A stretch of 16,158 nt of DNA from Spirochaetaceae bacterium UBA4077 (GTDB lineage: Bacteria; Spirochaetota; Spirochaetia; Treponematales; Rectinemataceae): NCBI GenBank assembly GCA_002383375.1, contig DFYR01000028.1:279-16436 (forward strand). Direction: 5' to 3'. Shown piece after piece: positions 1-7,440 of the stretch (position 1 is the stretch's first letter; each line of letters starts with the position of its first letter). A program made the translations under genes and the position numbers. Below the pieces are notes generated by a model that did no database searches, was not told the DNA's origin, and worked only from the letters and a program-made list of their open reading frames with translations.

Positions 1-23
1 AAGACCCCCCGCCGCCTTTTTTA

Positions 24-1676
24 CTATGAAAAGTCCGAATCCCCGATAAACTCCCTCAGGATGGAGTCCCTGGGCACATACTGGGCAGGGATGGGGACAA
101 AATTGTACAGGAACGCCTCGATCCGCATCGCCTCTGCATATTCTGGCATCGTCGGTTTGATAGTATCCAGAAGCGGGTCGGCAAAAACCTTGAGCACGCC
201 CAACTCATAATCCAGGGCAGAGTTGAAGGCTTCGTCGGCCGAGTTCTGGAAGGGGAAAATGTAGCGGCGTTCTCCCCGCTGCACCGAAGGCCACATGGAA
301 AGGGTGGTGAGGGCGCTGTGACCCCTGAAATAGTAATCCCTCACCATGCGCCGCAAGAGGCGGTAGTCGGTGGTGCTCACCCTGTTGTGGTCGTCCAGGT
401 TGAGCTGGGTGAGGGCGGATACATATATCTTGAATTTGTTTTCCTGGGGAATTTTCGGAGTTAGGTCGTCGTTAAGACCGTGGATTCCCTCGAGTATTAG
501 CACCTCATGCCCCGAAAGCCTTAGCCTTTTACCTGTGCTATGGCGCCTTCCGACCTTGAAATCATAGATGGGCATTTCCACTTCCTGCCCATCGAAAAGC
601 CTGAGCAAGAGTTCGTTGAGATAGGCAACATCGAGAGCTTGCAGGCACTCAAAGTCAGGCTTGCCCTCCTCGTCCAGGGGAGTTTTGTCGCGATCGATGA
701 AAAAATTGTCCAGCTCTACGGGAATTGGCTCGTAACCAAGCACTTTAAGCTGGATAGCCAGCTTCTTGGAACTGGTCGTCTTGCCAGAGCTAGATGGACC
801 GGCGATGAGCACTACCTTGACCTTGTCCGACTTTCGCGCCACAGCCTCGGCGAGGGATGCTATCTTTTTGTTCTGGAGGGCTTCGGCTACCATTATATAC
901 TCTTTTATGCCGCCCGAAGAGTAAAGCTTGTTGAGCCTGCCCACCGAACCTATGCCCAGGACGCGGCCTCGTTCCTTGTACTCTTCGGAAATCTGATAGA
1001 GTATGGGTACGTCTTCGAAGGCTTCCAGCTGATCGGGATTGTGTCTGCGCGGGTAGCGGAGCAGCATGCCGCCGTGGTAGGGAATGAGCTCCCAGAGCGA
1101 TAGAATCCCGGTACTCATCACCATGGGATAAATGTGCAGATCCCTGAAGCCCGCGCATTCATTCAGAGGTATATGGGGATCGTTGAGGTTTTCTACCAGG
1201 GCAAGGGTATCCAGCTGACCGGAATTCTTGAAATACTCGCATGCAGCTTCCCATGGCCAGTCTTCGACCTGGATAGGGATGTTGTCCGAAACGAGGCTCT
1301 TCATCCGTTCGCTTAGGATTTTCGTGTCTGCCTCGGTAAGCATTTTTTCATCGGCATAGTAGTGATAGAATCCGGCTCCTATAGCCATGCCGGCGATCAA
1401 CCTGCGTTCGGGAAAGAGCTGGCGGGAGGCTATCGCCAAAAGGAAGCAGAGCGATCGGCGGTAGACAAGGGCTCCGGATGCGGAATTGGAAAGTACAGGC
1501 TTAACCTTGCAGTCGCTGGACAATTTCGCATCCAAACCCTTAATTTCATTGTTCACCAGGGCAGCTACCAGGGGTTGTTCAAGGCTTCCTGTCTTGGCTA
1601 GTACATCCAGCGCCCGTACCCCCGTGGGAAAGACAGCTGATTCCCCTGATTCATAGTAAACGGTGATCTGTGTCAT
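24..1676 (-). CDS. Nucleoside (uridine-type) kinase with ThrRS-like N-terminal domains
   Basis: This 550-residue protein combines an N-terminal half resembling the TGS and second additional domains of threonyl-tRNA synthetase with a C-terminal uridine kinase/phosphoribulokinase-type P-loop domain. The Walker A motif GPSSSGKTT is at residues 293-301 and a Walker B-like EVLILEGIHG at 391-400. The synthetase-like part shows GMAIGAGFYHYY near 96-107 and a C-x6-H segment near 174-181. The editing-site HxxxH of ThrRS is replaced by R74-S-L-C-F78, so tRNA deacylation is not expected. The likely role is ATP-dependent phosphorylation of uridine, cytidine or a related nucleoside in the cytoplasm; the substrate cannot be read from sequence. 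The start is ATG at 1676 with an AAGGGG ribosome site just upstream. The gene diverges from pepF. The fused architecture is recalled from Firmicutes and spirochaetes. The family call is secure and the substrate is inferred. Confidence 0.87.
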   Translation of the reverse strand: MTQITVYYESGESAVFPTGVRALDVLAKTGSLEQPLVAALVNNEIKGLDAKLSSDCKVKPVLSNSASGALVYRRSLCFLLAIASRQLFPERRLIAGMAIGAGFYHYYADEKMLTEADTKILSERMKSLVSDNIPIQVEDWPWEAACEYFKNSGQLDTLALVENLNDPHIPLNECAGFRDLHIYPMVMSTGILSLWELIPYHGGMLLRYPRRHNPDQLEAFEDVPILYQISEEYKERGRVLGIGSVGRLNKLYSSGGIKEYIMVAEALQNKKIASLAEAVARKSDKVKVVLIAGPSSSGKTTSSKKLAIQLKVLGYEPIPVELDNFFIDRDKTPLDEEGKPDFECLQALDVAYLNELLLRLFDGQEVEMPIYDFKVGRRHSTGKRLRLSGHEVLILEGIHGLNDDLTPKIPQENKFKIYVSALTQLNLDDHNRVSTTDYRLLRRMVRDYYFRGHSALTTLSMWPSVQRGERRYIFPFQNSADEAFNSALDYELGVLKVFADPLLDTIKPTMPEYAEAMRIEAFLYNFVPIPAQYVPRDSILREFIGDSDFS

Positions 1677-1694
1677 TATTTCGACCCCTTGCCT

Positions 1695-1724
1695 TTGACG
1701 ATATAAACCGCTAAAGAGTACAAT
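1695..1724 (+). promoter_or_regulatory. Probable sigma-70 promoter for pepF
   Basis: TTGACG at 1695-1700 and TACAAT at 1719-1724 are separated by 18 bases. This is a good match to the -35/-10 consensus and predicts a leader of about 120 bases before the pepF ATG. On the opposite strand a weaker pair (TTGGCT at 1755-1750, TATGGT at 1732-1727, 17-base spacer) could drive the nucleoside kinase. If so, the two divergent promoters are interleaved. Inference from motif matching only. Confidence 0.55.
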
Positions 1725-1854
1725 AAACCATAGTACAGCACTAGAGAGAAGCCAAAAAGACAGTTTATATGCCGGATCCTGGATTCTCTGTCTTCAGACG
1801 CCGAGAATTCCCTCCTTTGCTTCAGCTCTGGGCTCCATTTTAGAAGGAGTTGTC

Positions 1855-3654
1855 ATGAACCACGATATACCCGCTAGAAACCAGGTGCCGCTTGAAGACC
1901 GTTGGGACCTCTCAGCGCTTTTCGCTTCCGACAAGGCTTGGGAAGAGGGGCTCGAGGAGCTGGTCGACCTTCAAAAGGGTATAGAAAAGGCCAGGGAAGG
2001 CTTCGCCGACTCCAAGCAAGCCTTTGCCTCTCTCCTGGGCTTCTACGAGTCTTATTCCGTCCTGGACGAGCGCCTGGCTTACTACGCCGACCTGCGGACC
2101 ACAGAGGACGAAGGCGACAGCCAGGCCAGGGGGCGCCTTGCACGGTACATCGGCGCCGCCACAGCGGGGCAGGCCGCCTGGTCCTGGCTTGTGCCAGCCA
2201 TCCAAGCCCTACCCGAAGCCTTTGTTGAATCCTGCCTCCAGGACCCCGGTTTTGCCGGTTACAAGGTCTTTCTGAGCAAGCTCCTGCGCTTCAAGCCGCA
2301 CATACTCACTGAAAAGGAAGAAAGACTCCTGGCGCTCCAAGCCGAGAGCAACCGCGTAGCCCAGGAAACCTTCGGTATCCTGACCAATGTCGACTTCGAT
2401 TTCGGTCGGGTGAAGACAGATGAAGGCATGCAGGCCTTGAGCCAGTCCAGCTTCGCCTCTCTCATACGGAGCAAGGACAGAACCCTGCGTCGCCGTACCT
2501 ACATGAAGTTCTACGGCGTCTATGACGCTCACAAGCACAGCCTGGCAAGCCTCTATGCAGGCTCGGTCAAGACCGACAAGTACCAAGCCCAGGTGCGCAA
2601 CTACCCCAGCGCCAGGGCTCAAGCACTCTTCCCCGACAAGGTTCCCGAGGCGGTGTACGACAATCTAGTCAAGACAGTCAACGAAAACCTGCCCGTGTTG
2701 CACAACTATTATGAACTGCGGGCAAAGGTCCTGGGCTTGAAGGAGCTTCGCCACTACGACGTCTATGTACCTCTGGTTCCCGAAGCTAAAAGCAGACACT
2801 CCTACCAGGAAGCAGTGGATATCGTCATCGATGCCCTGGCTCCCCTGGGCGAGGAGTATACGAAAACCCTCAAGGCTGGCCTTCTGGGCGGCTGGGTTGA
2901 TCGGTACGAGAACAAGGGGAAGCGCTCGGGGGCTTTCTCCGCCGGCAGCTACTCAGGCAAGCCCTACATACTCCTCAACTACAAGGACGATGTCCTGAGC
3001 GATATGTTTACCATGGCTCACGAGGGCGGACATTCCATGCACTCCTGGCACTCCAGGGCGAACAATCCCTTCCTCTGCTACAACTACAGCATTTTCGAAG
3101 CCGAAGTGGCCAGCACTTTTAACGAGCAGCTCCTCTTCGATTACTTGTATAAACGCTCGGGTTCGGAGCAGGAGCGAGCCTCCCTCCTTGCGACCCGGAT
3201 CGACGGGGTACTGGGCACACTGTTCCGGCAGACAATGTTCGCCGAATTCGAGGCCACTACCCACGCCATGGCCGAATCGGGTCAGGCGCTTACCCTGGAA
3301 GCCCTGAGGGCGGAGTACAGAAAGCTTTTGGTCAAATACTTCGGTCCCCTGATGAAGCTTGAAAGAATCTCCGACCTGGAAGGCCTGCGGATCCCCCATT
3401 TCTACAACGCTTTCTACGTTTACAAATACGCCACCGGCGTCGCCGCTGCCATCGCCCTCTCCCAGCGGCTGCTTTCCGGCGGGGACCGCGAACGGAAGGA
3501 TTACTTCGCCTTCCTCTCATCCGGCGGCGCGCGCTTCCCCCTGGAAGCCCTCAAACTCGCCGGCGTCGACATGGCCAGCCCCGAGCCAGTGCGCGCCGCC
3601 TGCGCCAAATTCGATTCCGACGTAAGGGCTTTGCGGGAGATCCTTAAGCTCTAA
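1855..3654 (+). CDS. pepF: Oligoendopeptidase F (M3 family zinc peptidase)
   Basis: The 599-residue protein has the PepF layout: an N-terminal helical region starting with the family-typical VPLEDRWDLSALF near residue 11, then a C-terminal thimet-type catalytic domain. The zinc site HEGGH is at 389-393 (H389, E390, H393) inside FTMAHEGGHSMHS. The third ligand glutamate lies in the FEAEVAS segment near 414-420. The length matches the usual size of about 600 residues. It should cleave short oligopeptides in the cytoplasm; no signal peptide or membrane segment is visible. Translation starts at ATG 1855 behind a clear AGAAGGAG site. The gene appears to be transcribed from its own promoter at about 1695-1724. 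A 6+6 hairpin (3662-3681) follows the stop codon but has no T-tract. Confidence 0.95.
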   Translation: MNHDIPARNQVPLEDRWDLSALFASDKAWEEGLEELVDLQKGIEKAREGFADSKQAFASLLGFYESYSVLDERLAYYADLRTTEDEGDSQARGRLARYIGAATAGQAAWSWLVPAIQALPEAFVESCLQDPGFAGYKVFLSKLLRFKPHILTEKEERLLALQAESNRVAQETFGILTNVDFDFGRVKTDEGMQALSQSSFASLIRSKDRTLRRRTYMKFYGVYDAHKHSLASLYAGSVKTDKYQAQVRNYPSARAQALFPDKVPEAVYDNLVKTVNENLPVLHNYYELRAKVLGLKELRHYDVYVPLVPEAKSRHSYQEAVDIVIDALAPLGEEYTKTLKAGLLGGWVDRYENKGKRSGAFSAGSYSGKPYILLNYKDDVLSDMFTMAHEGGHSMHSWHSRANNPFLCYNYSIFEAEVASTFNEQLLFDYLYKRSGSEQERASLLATRIDGVLGTLFRQTMFAEFEATTHAMAESGQALTLEALRAEYRKLLVKYFGPLMKLERISDLEGLRIPHFYNAFYVYKYATGVAAAIALSQRLLSGGDRERKDYFAFLSSGGARFPLEALKLAGVDMASPEPVRAACAKFDSDVRALREILKL

Positions 3655-3661
3655 GCCATAA

Positions 3662-3681
3662 CGTTGAGCGCTCTTTCAACG
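3662..3681 (+). repeat. Small hairpin after pepF
   Basis: CGTTGA at 3662-3667 pairs with TCAACG at 3676-3681 across an 8-base loop. There is no T-run after it, so it is not a convincing intrinsic terminator. It covers the only upstream start codon (TTG 3664) available to the following outer-membrane fragment, which argues against that codon being a real start. Confidence 0.4.
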
Positions 3682-4062
3682 AGCCCCAAAAATATATTCC
3701 TCGTTCTGCCGGTGAAATCCCAGATACTGGTCGCTAAAAATTTCAGCATAGATCCCTCATTACTGTTCATTTACAATAAAAACGCCGCGAACAATGAAGA
3801 AAACCTAATGGCCCTTTTTGAACTTGGCGCGTCCCTTCACTTCGGCGGCGGACTGAAGGGCTGGACCATAGGATTGGCGCCTGGAGTCTTTTATTCCTTC
3901 GACGCAAAACTGACTGGGTTTGCCGCTGCCGTAAAAGGCGGTTACCAGTGGGTGCTCGGAAAAGGACTGGTGCTGGGAGTCGTGCTGGGAGGCAGGTATA
4001 TCCATATGGACGGAACATTGATTATTCCCGATTTAGCGCTCGATCTGGGATGGAAACTGTGA
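3664..4062 (+). pseudogene. C-terminal remnant of an outer-membrane beta-barrel protein
   Basis: The open frame encodes up to 132 residues made of alternating polar/hydrophobic strands with glycine and aromatic girdles, for example LFELGASLHFGGGLKGW and GVFYSFDAKLTGF. It ends in a strand-like LALDLGWKL, as outer-membrane barrel proteins of treponemes do. There is no signal peptide. The only full-length start is a TTG inside a hairpin with no ribosome site, and the next option (ATG 3808) would leave under 90 residues. This looks like the 3' end of a longer barrel gene whose front is missing. The stop codon overlaps the ATG of the next gene (TGATG), so the frame may still be translated or may once have been coupled to that gene. 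Alternative: a real small barrel-like protein started at ATG 3808. The family resemblance is from memory, not from a search. Confidence 0.5.
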
Positions 4063-4820
4063 TGAAACCATTGAACGAAAGTGTCGCTCTCTCCATGGAT
4101 TGCCACACGCCTGACGTGGTGCCCTTTCTCCCCTACATCCTGCAGGATTTTACCGAGTTAGGCTCGCGCACATCGTCGCTTACAAAAATCATCGGAGAAT
4201 TGAAACCCCCGGGGAAAATCCATGTTCTGGATCTTGGCTGCGGTAAGGTTGCCATTACCATGGCCATTGCCGAAACCTTCGATTCGGATTGCCTTGGGTT
4301 AGACGCGATGGGCGATTTCATAATAGAAGCCGAACTGGAAAAAAAAAGGAAAAACATTGCCAATTGCCGTTTCATGGTCGGTGACATAAGAGAGTTGAGC
4401 TTTCTGGAAAATGCCTACGATTTTATAGTCTTAGGTTCGGTCGGCCCAATATTCGAGAGTTATGCTGCCGCCCTCAATTCGTTCAGACAATTGTTAAAAG
4501 ACAATGGAAGAATTCTGCTGGACGAAGGCTACATGGAGGAGGGAAGGGTTCATCCTGTTACACTAGGCAAGTCGGAGCTCTTCGAGCAGATCGCTAGGGC
4601 TGGTCTCTGGGTGGAAAAAGAATATAAGGGTGAAGAAATTTCTCCGCCCGGCGAATATGAAGGTGAAATGGATAAAATCAGGCAACGTTGCCTGGAGCTC
4701 ATTGCCCTCCATCCCGATAAAGCTGAAATCTTCCAGCAGTACATCAAAAAACAGGAAATCGAGTATCAGAGCCTCGATAACGAGATCACGTGCTCAACCA
4801 TGGTTTTGGCCCGATGCTGA
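4062..4820 (+). CDS. Class I SAM-dependent methyltransferase, substrate unknown
   Basis: The protein is 252 residues from ATG 4062. The Rossmann-type SAM fold is shown by motif I VLDLGCGKV at residues 55-63, an acidic residue ending the second strand (D81 in GLDAM), GDIREL at 107-112, and a central strand/loop FIVLGSVGPI followed by LLKDNGRILLDEG (144-155). The last of these is the usual motif before the C-terminal strands. The N-terminal 50 residues and the C-terminal 90 residues should determine the substrate, and I do not recognise them. ATG 4062 is preferred over the in-frame ATG 4050 and over upstream GTG/ATG codons because it overlaps the preceding stop as TGATG, suggesting translational coupling. 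It is convergent with rsmE. Base composition looks somewhat less GC-rich than in neighbouring genes, so this small region may be an acquisition. Confidence 0.75.
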   Translation: MKPLNESVALSMDCHTPDVVPFLPYILQDFTELGSRTSSLTKIIGELKPPGKIHVLDLGCGKVAITMAIAETFDSDCLGLDAMGDFIIEAELEKKRKNIANCRFMVGDIRELSFLENAYDFIVLGSVGPIFESYAAALNSFRQLLKDNGRILLDEGYMEEGRVHPVTLGKSELFEQIARAGLWVEKEYKGEEISPPGEYEGEMDKIRQRCLELIALHPDKAEIFQQYIKKQEIEYQSLDNEITCSTMVLARC

Positions 4821-4897
4821 GAATACAATTCAGTTGACCGCGTTGAAGATATTGTAGGTGTTGATAAAGGACTCCGCAAAAAGAGGAAGCTGCTTTT

Positions 4898-5704
4898 TTA
4901 CAATAGACCAATTCTGGCCAGTACGATGCTCGCCGCCGCCAAGGCCGCTGTTTCGGTCTTGAGGATCCTTTGACCGAGTGAACAAGCCGTAAATCCCCTG
5001 GAACGCAATACATCCAACTCCGCATCCGTCCAGCCCCGCTCGCTGCCAATGGCCAGCCAGAGAGGAGTGTCCAGTTGCACAAAATCGGCTAACTTTGAAA
5101 GCTTCTCGCCGGGGTGGAACACGAGCCTGTTTGTCTCTCCAGGCATCGCTCTTTGGTTTGAAACCCCGCGCCGGTCTAGGGCGCCCAACGCTGCATCTCC
5201 ATCATGCAAAGTTGCGCCGCGCTGCGTGGCATCGATCGCCTCACAGGCCCGGGAAAGGCTCCAAAAGCACTCGACCTGGGGAAGCCTTGGATTGCCAGCT
5301 TGCATGGCGCCTTCGATCAGATGGCTTTCGAAATCCCTGGTCCGAAAAAAAGTGGACTCGGCATAGGATTTTTCTCCCAGCTCGCTCAGGGTAAACCAGA
5401 TCCGGCTCAAACCCAGGCTGGTGAGATCTTTCAGGATCCTTCCTGCCTGGATGGGGCGTGGGAAACCCATAAGAAGGTTCACCGGGTACAGTGCGGGAGC
5501 CTCAGATACAGGAGTAAAGGAAAGAAGAACTGAATCCTTGTCTAGTCTTTCTATTGTGGCGCTGCCCAGGCTACCGTTCGAGCAGCCCGCCGCCAGACTA
5601 TCGCCTTCCTTTTTCTTGAGCACACGGGTGATATGCTTGTAGCGCGCATCGCTTCGGTGGAGGGGAATCCCCAGTTCCTCCTCCTTTAAATAGAGAATGT
5701 TCAC
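4898..5704 (-). CDS. rsmE: 16S rRNA (uracil1498-N3)-methyltransferase RsmE
   Basis: This SPOUT-class methyltransferase has 268 residues. Family signatures are EGAMQAGNPRLP near 131-142, the SAM-knot segment LAIGSERGW near 217-225 (the family's IGPEGG form is altered to IGSERG but keeps the glutamate), and SLGQRILKTETA at 242-253. The N-terminal HITRVLKKKEGD (24-35) matches the PUA-like domain. The role is N3 methylation of U1498 in the 30S decoding region. The start is GTG at 5704, overlapping the fabV stop as GTGA. A ribosome site is weak, so expression probably depends on coupling to fabV. It is the last gene of the fabH-fabF-fabZ-fabV-rsmE unit. A tail-to-tail gap of about 77 bases with the methyltransferase gene holds no clear terminator. 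Confidence 0.9.
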   Translation of the reverse strand: MNILYLKEEELGIPLHRSDARYKHITRVLKKKEGDSLAAGCSNGSLGSATIERLDKDSVLLSFTPVSEAPALYPVNLLMGFPRPIQAGRILKDLTSLGLSRIWFTLSELGEKSYAESTFFRTRDFESHLIEGAMQAGNPRLPQVECFWSLSRACEAIDATQRGATLHDGDAALGALDRRGVSNQRAMPGETNRLVFHPGEKLSKLADFVQLDTPLWLAIGSERGWTDAELDVLRSRGFTACSLGQRILKTETAALAAASIVLARIGLL

Positions 5705-6936
5705 GAAAACGGATCCATATCGACCTGGTAATCCACCCCGGGAATTCCGAAGCCGTGAACTCGCAGGAAATCAGCCTTGAAGCCATCCAGATCCGTCAAT
5801 TCCGGCAGGGTCTCCTGATTGATTCTACCCATCAGTTCGAGCACCTTGTTCTGGACCGAGTCCCTCATCTCCAGCTCATCCAGCCGTATCCTGCCTTGGG
5901 CATCCACCGCTACAGGCCTGCCTGTGCCTGTATAGAGCCGATCAGAAAAAAGCCGCATCATTTGATCGAGACAATCTTCGTGACTGCCGTCTTCCTTCAT
6001 CACCTTGAAGAGCGCCGAGATGTAGAGAGGAATAATGGGAATCACAGCGCTGGATCGGGTGACCACTGCTTTATTTATCGAAACATAGGCGCCCAGGCCA
6101 AGCCCGGCGTGGCGCGCGTTGAGCGCTCGCGCCGCCCGCTCCAGGTCTTCCTTGGCCTTTCCTATCGTCCCATCCTTGTAGATGGGGTGGGAGAGGGGCG
6201 GTCCGATGTAGGAATAGGCAACGCTTAAAGCGCCTGCTTCCAAAACACCGGCCTCGGCCAATGCGTCTATCCATAGCTCCCAATCCTCGCCGCCCATCAC
6301 CTTGATCGTTTCGACGACCTCCTGGACGGAGGCCGGTTCCACACTGGCCTGACCCAGCTTGCCGGTGAAGGGATCTGCTGTGGTGCCGGAATAGCTCTTG
6401 CCGATGGGCTTTATGACCGAGCGGTACATAATTCCCGTTTTAGGGTCCACTCTCACAGGGGAGGCGAGTGAATAGATGACCAGGTCATAGGCGTAGCCAC
6501 CTGCCCTGGCTTCCTCGATAGCCAGGCGCTTGGCTTCCTTGGAAAAGGCGTCCACCGAATAGCTTTTTGCAGCTAGGTTTCGCTCGGCGGCGAGCCCGTC
6601 GAAGGCACGGTTGGCGTACCAGCCGGGGGAGCCGGTTTTTGTTGCCGACGGTTCCCGTTCGAAGGAAATGCCCAAGGTGCTAGCCCCGTAGCCGAAGGCG
6701 GCCACGATCCTGGAAGCCAGGCCGTACCCCGAAGAACAGCCTATTACCAGGGCATGGCGCGGAGTCTTAGACTGGGCAGCTGCCGCAGCCTTGTCGCCAG
6801 CGGCTAGAACCTTTGAAGAGCTGGCGTTCGCTGTCTTCGCGAGAACCCGCCTTACCTGCTCTTCCACGTCCCTTGCGCAGCCGGCGGGGTGCGCGTTGAG
6901 GCAGATATTGTTCCGTATCATAGGTGTAATTTTCAT
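5701..6936 (-). CDS. fabV: FabV-type trans-2-enoyl-ACP/CoA reductase
   Basis: The protein has 411 residues, close to the usual 400. It reduces trans-2-enoyl thioesters with NAD(P)H, the last step of the fatty acid elongation cycle. The N-terminus MIRNNICLNAHPAGC, the nucleotide-binding VIGCSSGYGLASR near 64-76, and IYSLASPVR (154-162) are hallmark segments. The catalytic Y-x8-K pair is Y253 and K262 within PIYKDGTIGKAK. The C-terminal half carries AVIPIIPLYISALFKVMKE, typical of the family. It closely resembles Treponema denticola TER from memory, with a slightly longer linker near 35-58. The start ATG 6936 overlaps the fabZ stop (ATGA) behind GGGAG. TER enzymes can act on crotonyl-CoA in butyrate-type metabolism. 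The location among fabH, fabF and fabZ argues for fatty acid synthesis here. Confidence 0.93.
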   Translation of the reverse strand: MKITPMIRNNICLNAHPAGCARDVEEQVRRVLAKTANASSSKVLAAGDKAAAAAQSKTPRHALVIGCSSGYGLASRIVAAFGYGASTLGISFEREPSATKTGSPGWYANRAFDGLAAERNLAAKSYSVDAFSKEAKRLAIEEARAGGYAYDLVIYSLASPVRVDPKTGIMYRSVIKPIGKSYSGTTADPFTGKLGQASVEPASVQEVVETIKVMGGEDWELWIDALAEAGVLEAGALSVAYSYIGPPLSHPIYKDGTIGKAKEDLERAARALNARHAGLGLGAYVSINKAVVTRSSAVIPIIPLYISALFKVMKEDGSHEDCLDQMMRLFSDRLYTGTGRPVAVDAQGRIRLDELEMRDSVQNKVLELMGRINQETLPELTDLDGFKADFLRVHGFGIPGVDYQVDMDPFS

Positions 6937-7352
6937 TCTTCAACTCCCGAAGACATGGCTATCCACTCGGCTTCCACAGCCAGTTCTCCATCTACCCTGC
7001 CGCTTCCCTTCTGGTGAAGGACGAGGGGACTGGACTTGCAGATCTCTATTTCCATATCCAGCTTGTCGCCGGGAAATACTGGTTTTCTGAAGCTGGCTGA
7101 ACGGATCTTGGCGAGGACAAATAATCCCTTAAACCTGATGCCCAAGAGCTTGGCGCCCACGCCTCCTGCCTGCGCCAAGGCTTCGATGAGGAGGACTCCC
7201 GGAACGACTGGGTGCTTTGGAAAATGCCCGGTGAAAAAGAACTCCTCGATCTTGAAAAGCCTGGAAGCGATGATTATTTGCCCTTCCGTTCGGGCTTCAT
7301 CTACGAACAAGAAAGGGCTCCGGTGAGGTAAGTACTGTTCGATCGTATCCAC
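6933..7352 (-). CDS. fabZ: 3-hydroxyacyl-ACP dehydratase FabZ
   Basis: This hot-dog-fold dehydratase removes water from 3-hydroxyacyl-ACP to give trans-2-enoyl-ACP. Signatures are LPHRSPFLFVD near the N-terminus and GHFPKHPVVPGVLLIEALAQAGG, which supplies the catalytic His (H43) and Glu (E57) numbered from the chosen start. The GTG at 7352 is chosen over an in-frame TTG at 7373 because a strong AGGAAAGGA site lies 7 bases before the GTG, whereas the TTG has none. This gives 139 residues starting MDTIEQYLPHR, which fits the family. Its stop overlaps the fabV start by 4 bases, so dehydratase and enoyl reductase should be made together. The 88-base gap to fabF contains an imperfect inverted repeat. 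Confidence 0.93.
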   Translation of the reverse strand: MDTIEQYLPHRSPFLFVDEARTEGQIIIASRLFKIEEFFFTGHFPKHPVVPGVLLIEALAQAGGVGAKLLGIRFKGLFVLAKIRSASFRKPVFPGDKLDMEIEICKSSPLVLHQKGSGRVDGELAVEAEWIAMSSGVEE

Positions 7353-7359
7353 TATTCTA

Positions 7360-7368
7360 TCCTTTCCT
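7360..7368 (-). promoter_or_regulatory. Ribosome binding site deciding the fabZ start
   Basis: AGGAAAGGA on the minus strand ends 7 bases before GTG 7352. It lies inside the longer open frame that begins at TTG 7373, so the longer start is unlikely. Confidence 0.6.
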
Positions 7369-7372
7369 GGCA

Positions 7373-7402
7373 ATAGTTAGTATTTAACTGTTATCCAACT
7401 AT
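7373..7402 (-). repeat. Imperfect inverted repeat between fabF and fabZ
   Basis: ATAGTTAG (7373-7380) and CCAACTAT (7395-7402) match as inverted arms at 7 of 8 positions. Between them lies TAACTGTTA, a TAAC-T-GTTA palindrome at 7385-7393. The stretch is AT-rich compared with the flanking genes. It could be an operator, an internal promoter region or an mRNA element; nothing here shows which. Confidence 0.35.
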
Positions 7403-7440
7403 ATCGCTTCTCGCTTAAAACTGAAAGAAGGCGCTTCCTG

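Noticed and set aside
540..1103. Plus-strand 187-residue frame opposite the nucleoside kinase
   Set aside because: It lies wholly within the antisense of a convincing gene and shows no recognisable domain.
1874..2622. Several long overlapping open frames inside pepF on both strands
   Set aside because: They are shadow frames of a GC-rich real gene, with low-complexity Arg/Pro/Gly-rich products and no ribosome sites or domains.
3948..4061. Upstream extension of the methyltransferase to 290 residues
   Set aside because: The added 38 residues are arginine-rich out-of-frame reading of the barrel fragment and show no conserved character.
7353..7373. Longer FabZ starting at TTG 7373
   Set aside because: The extra codons contain the AGGAAAGGA ribosome site for GTG 7352 and add nothing family-like.
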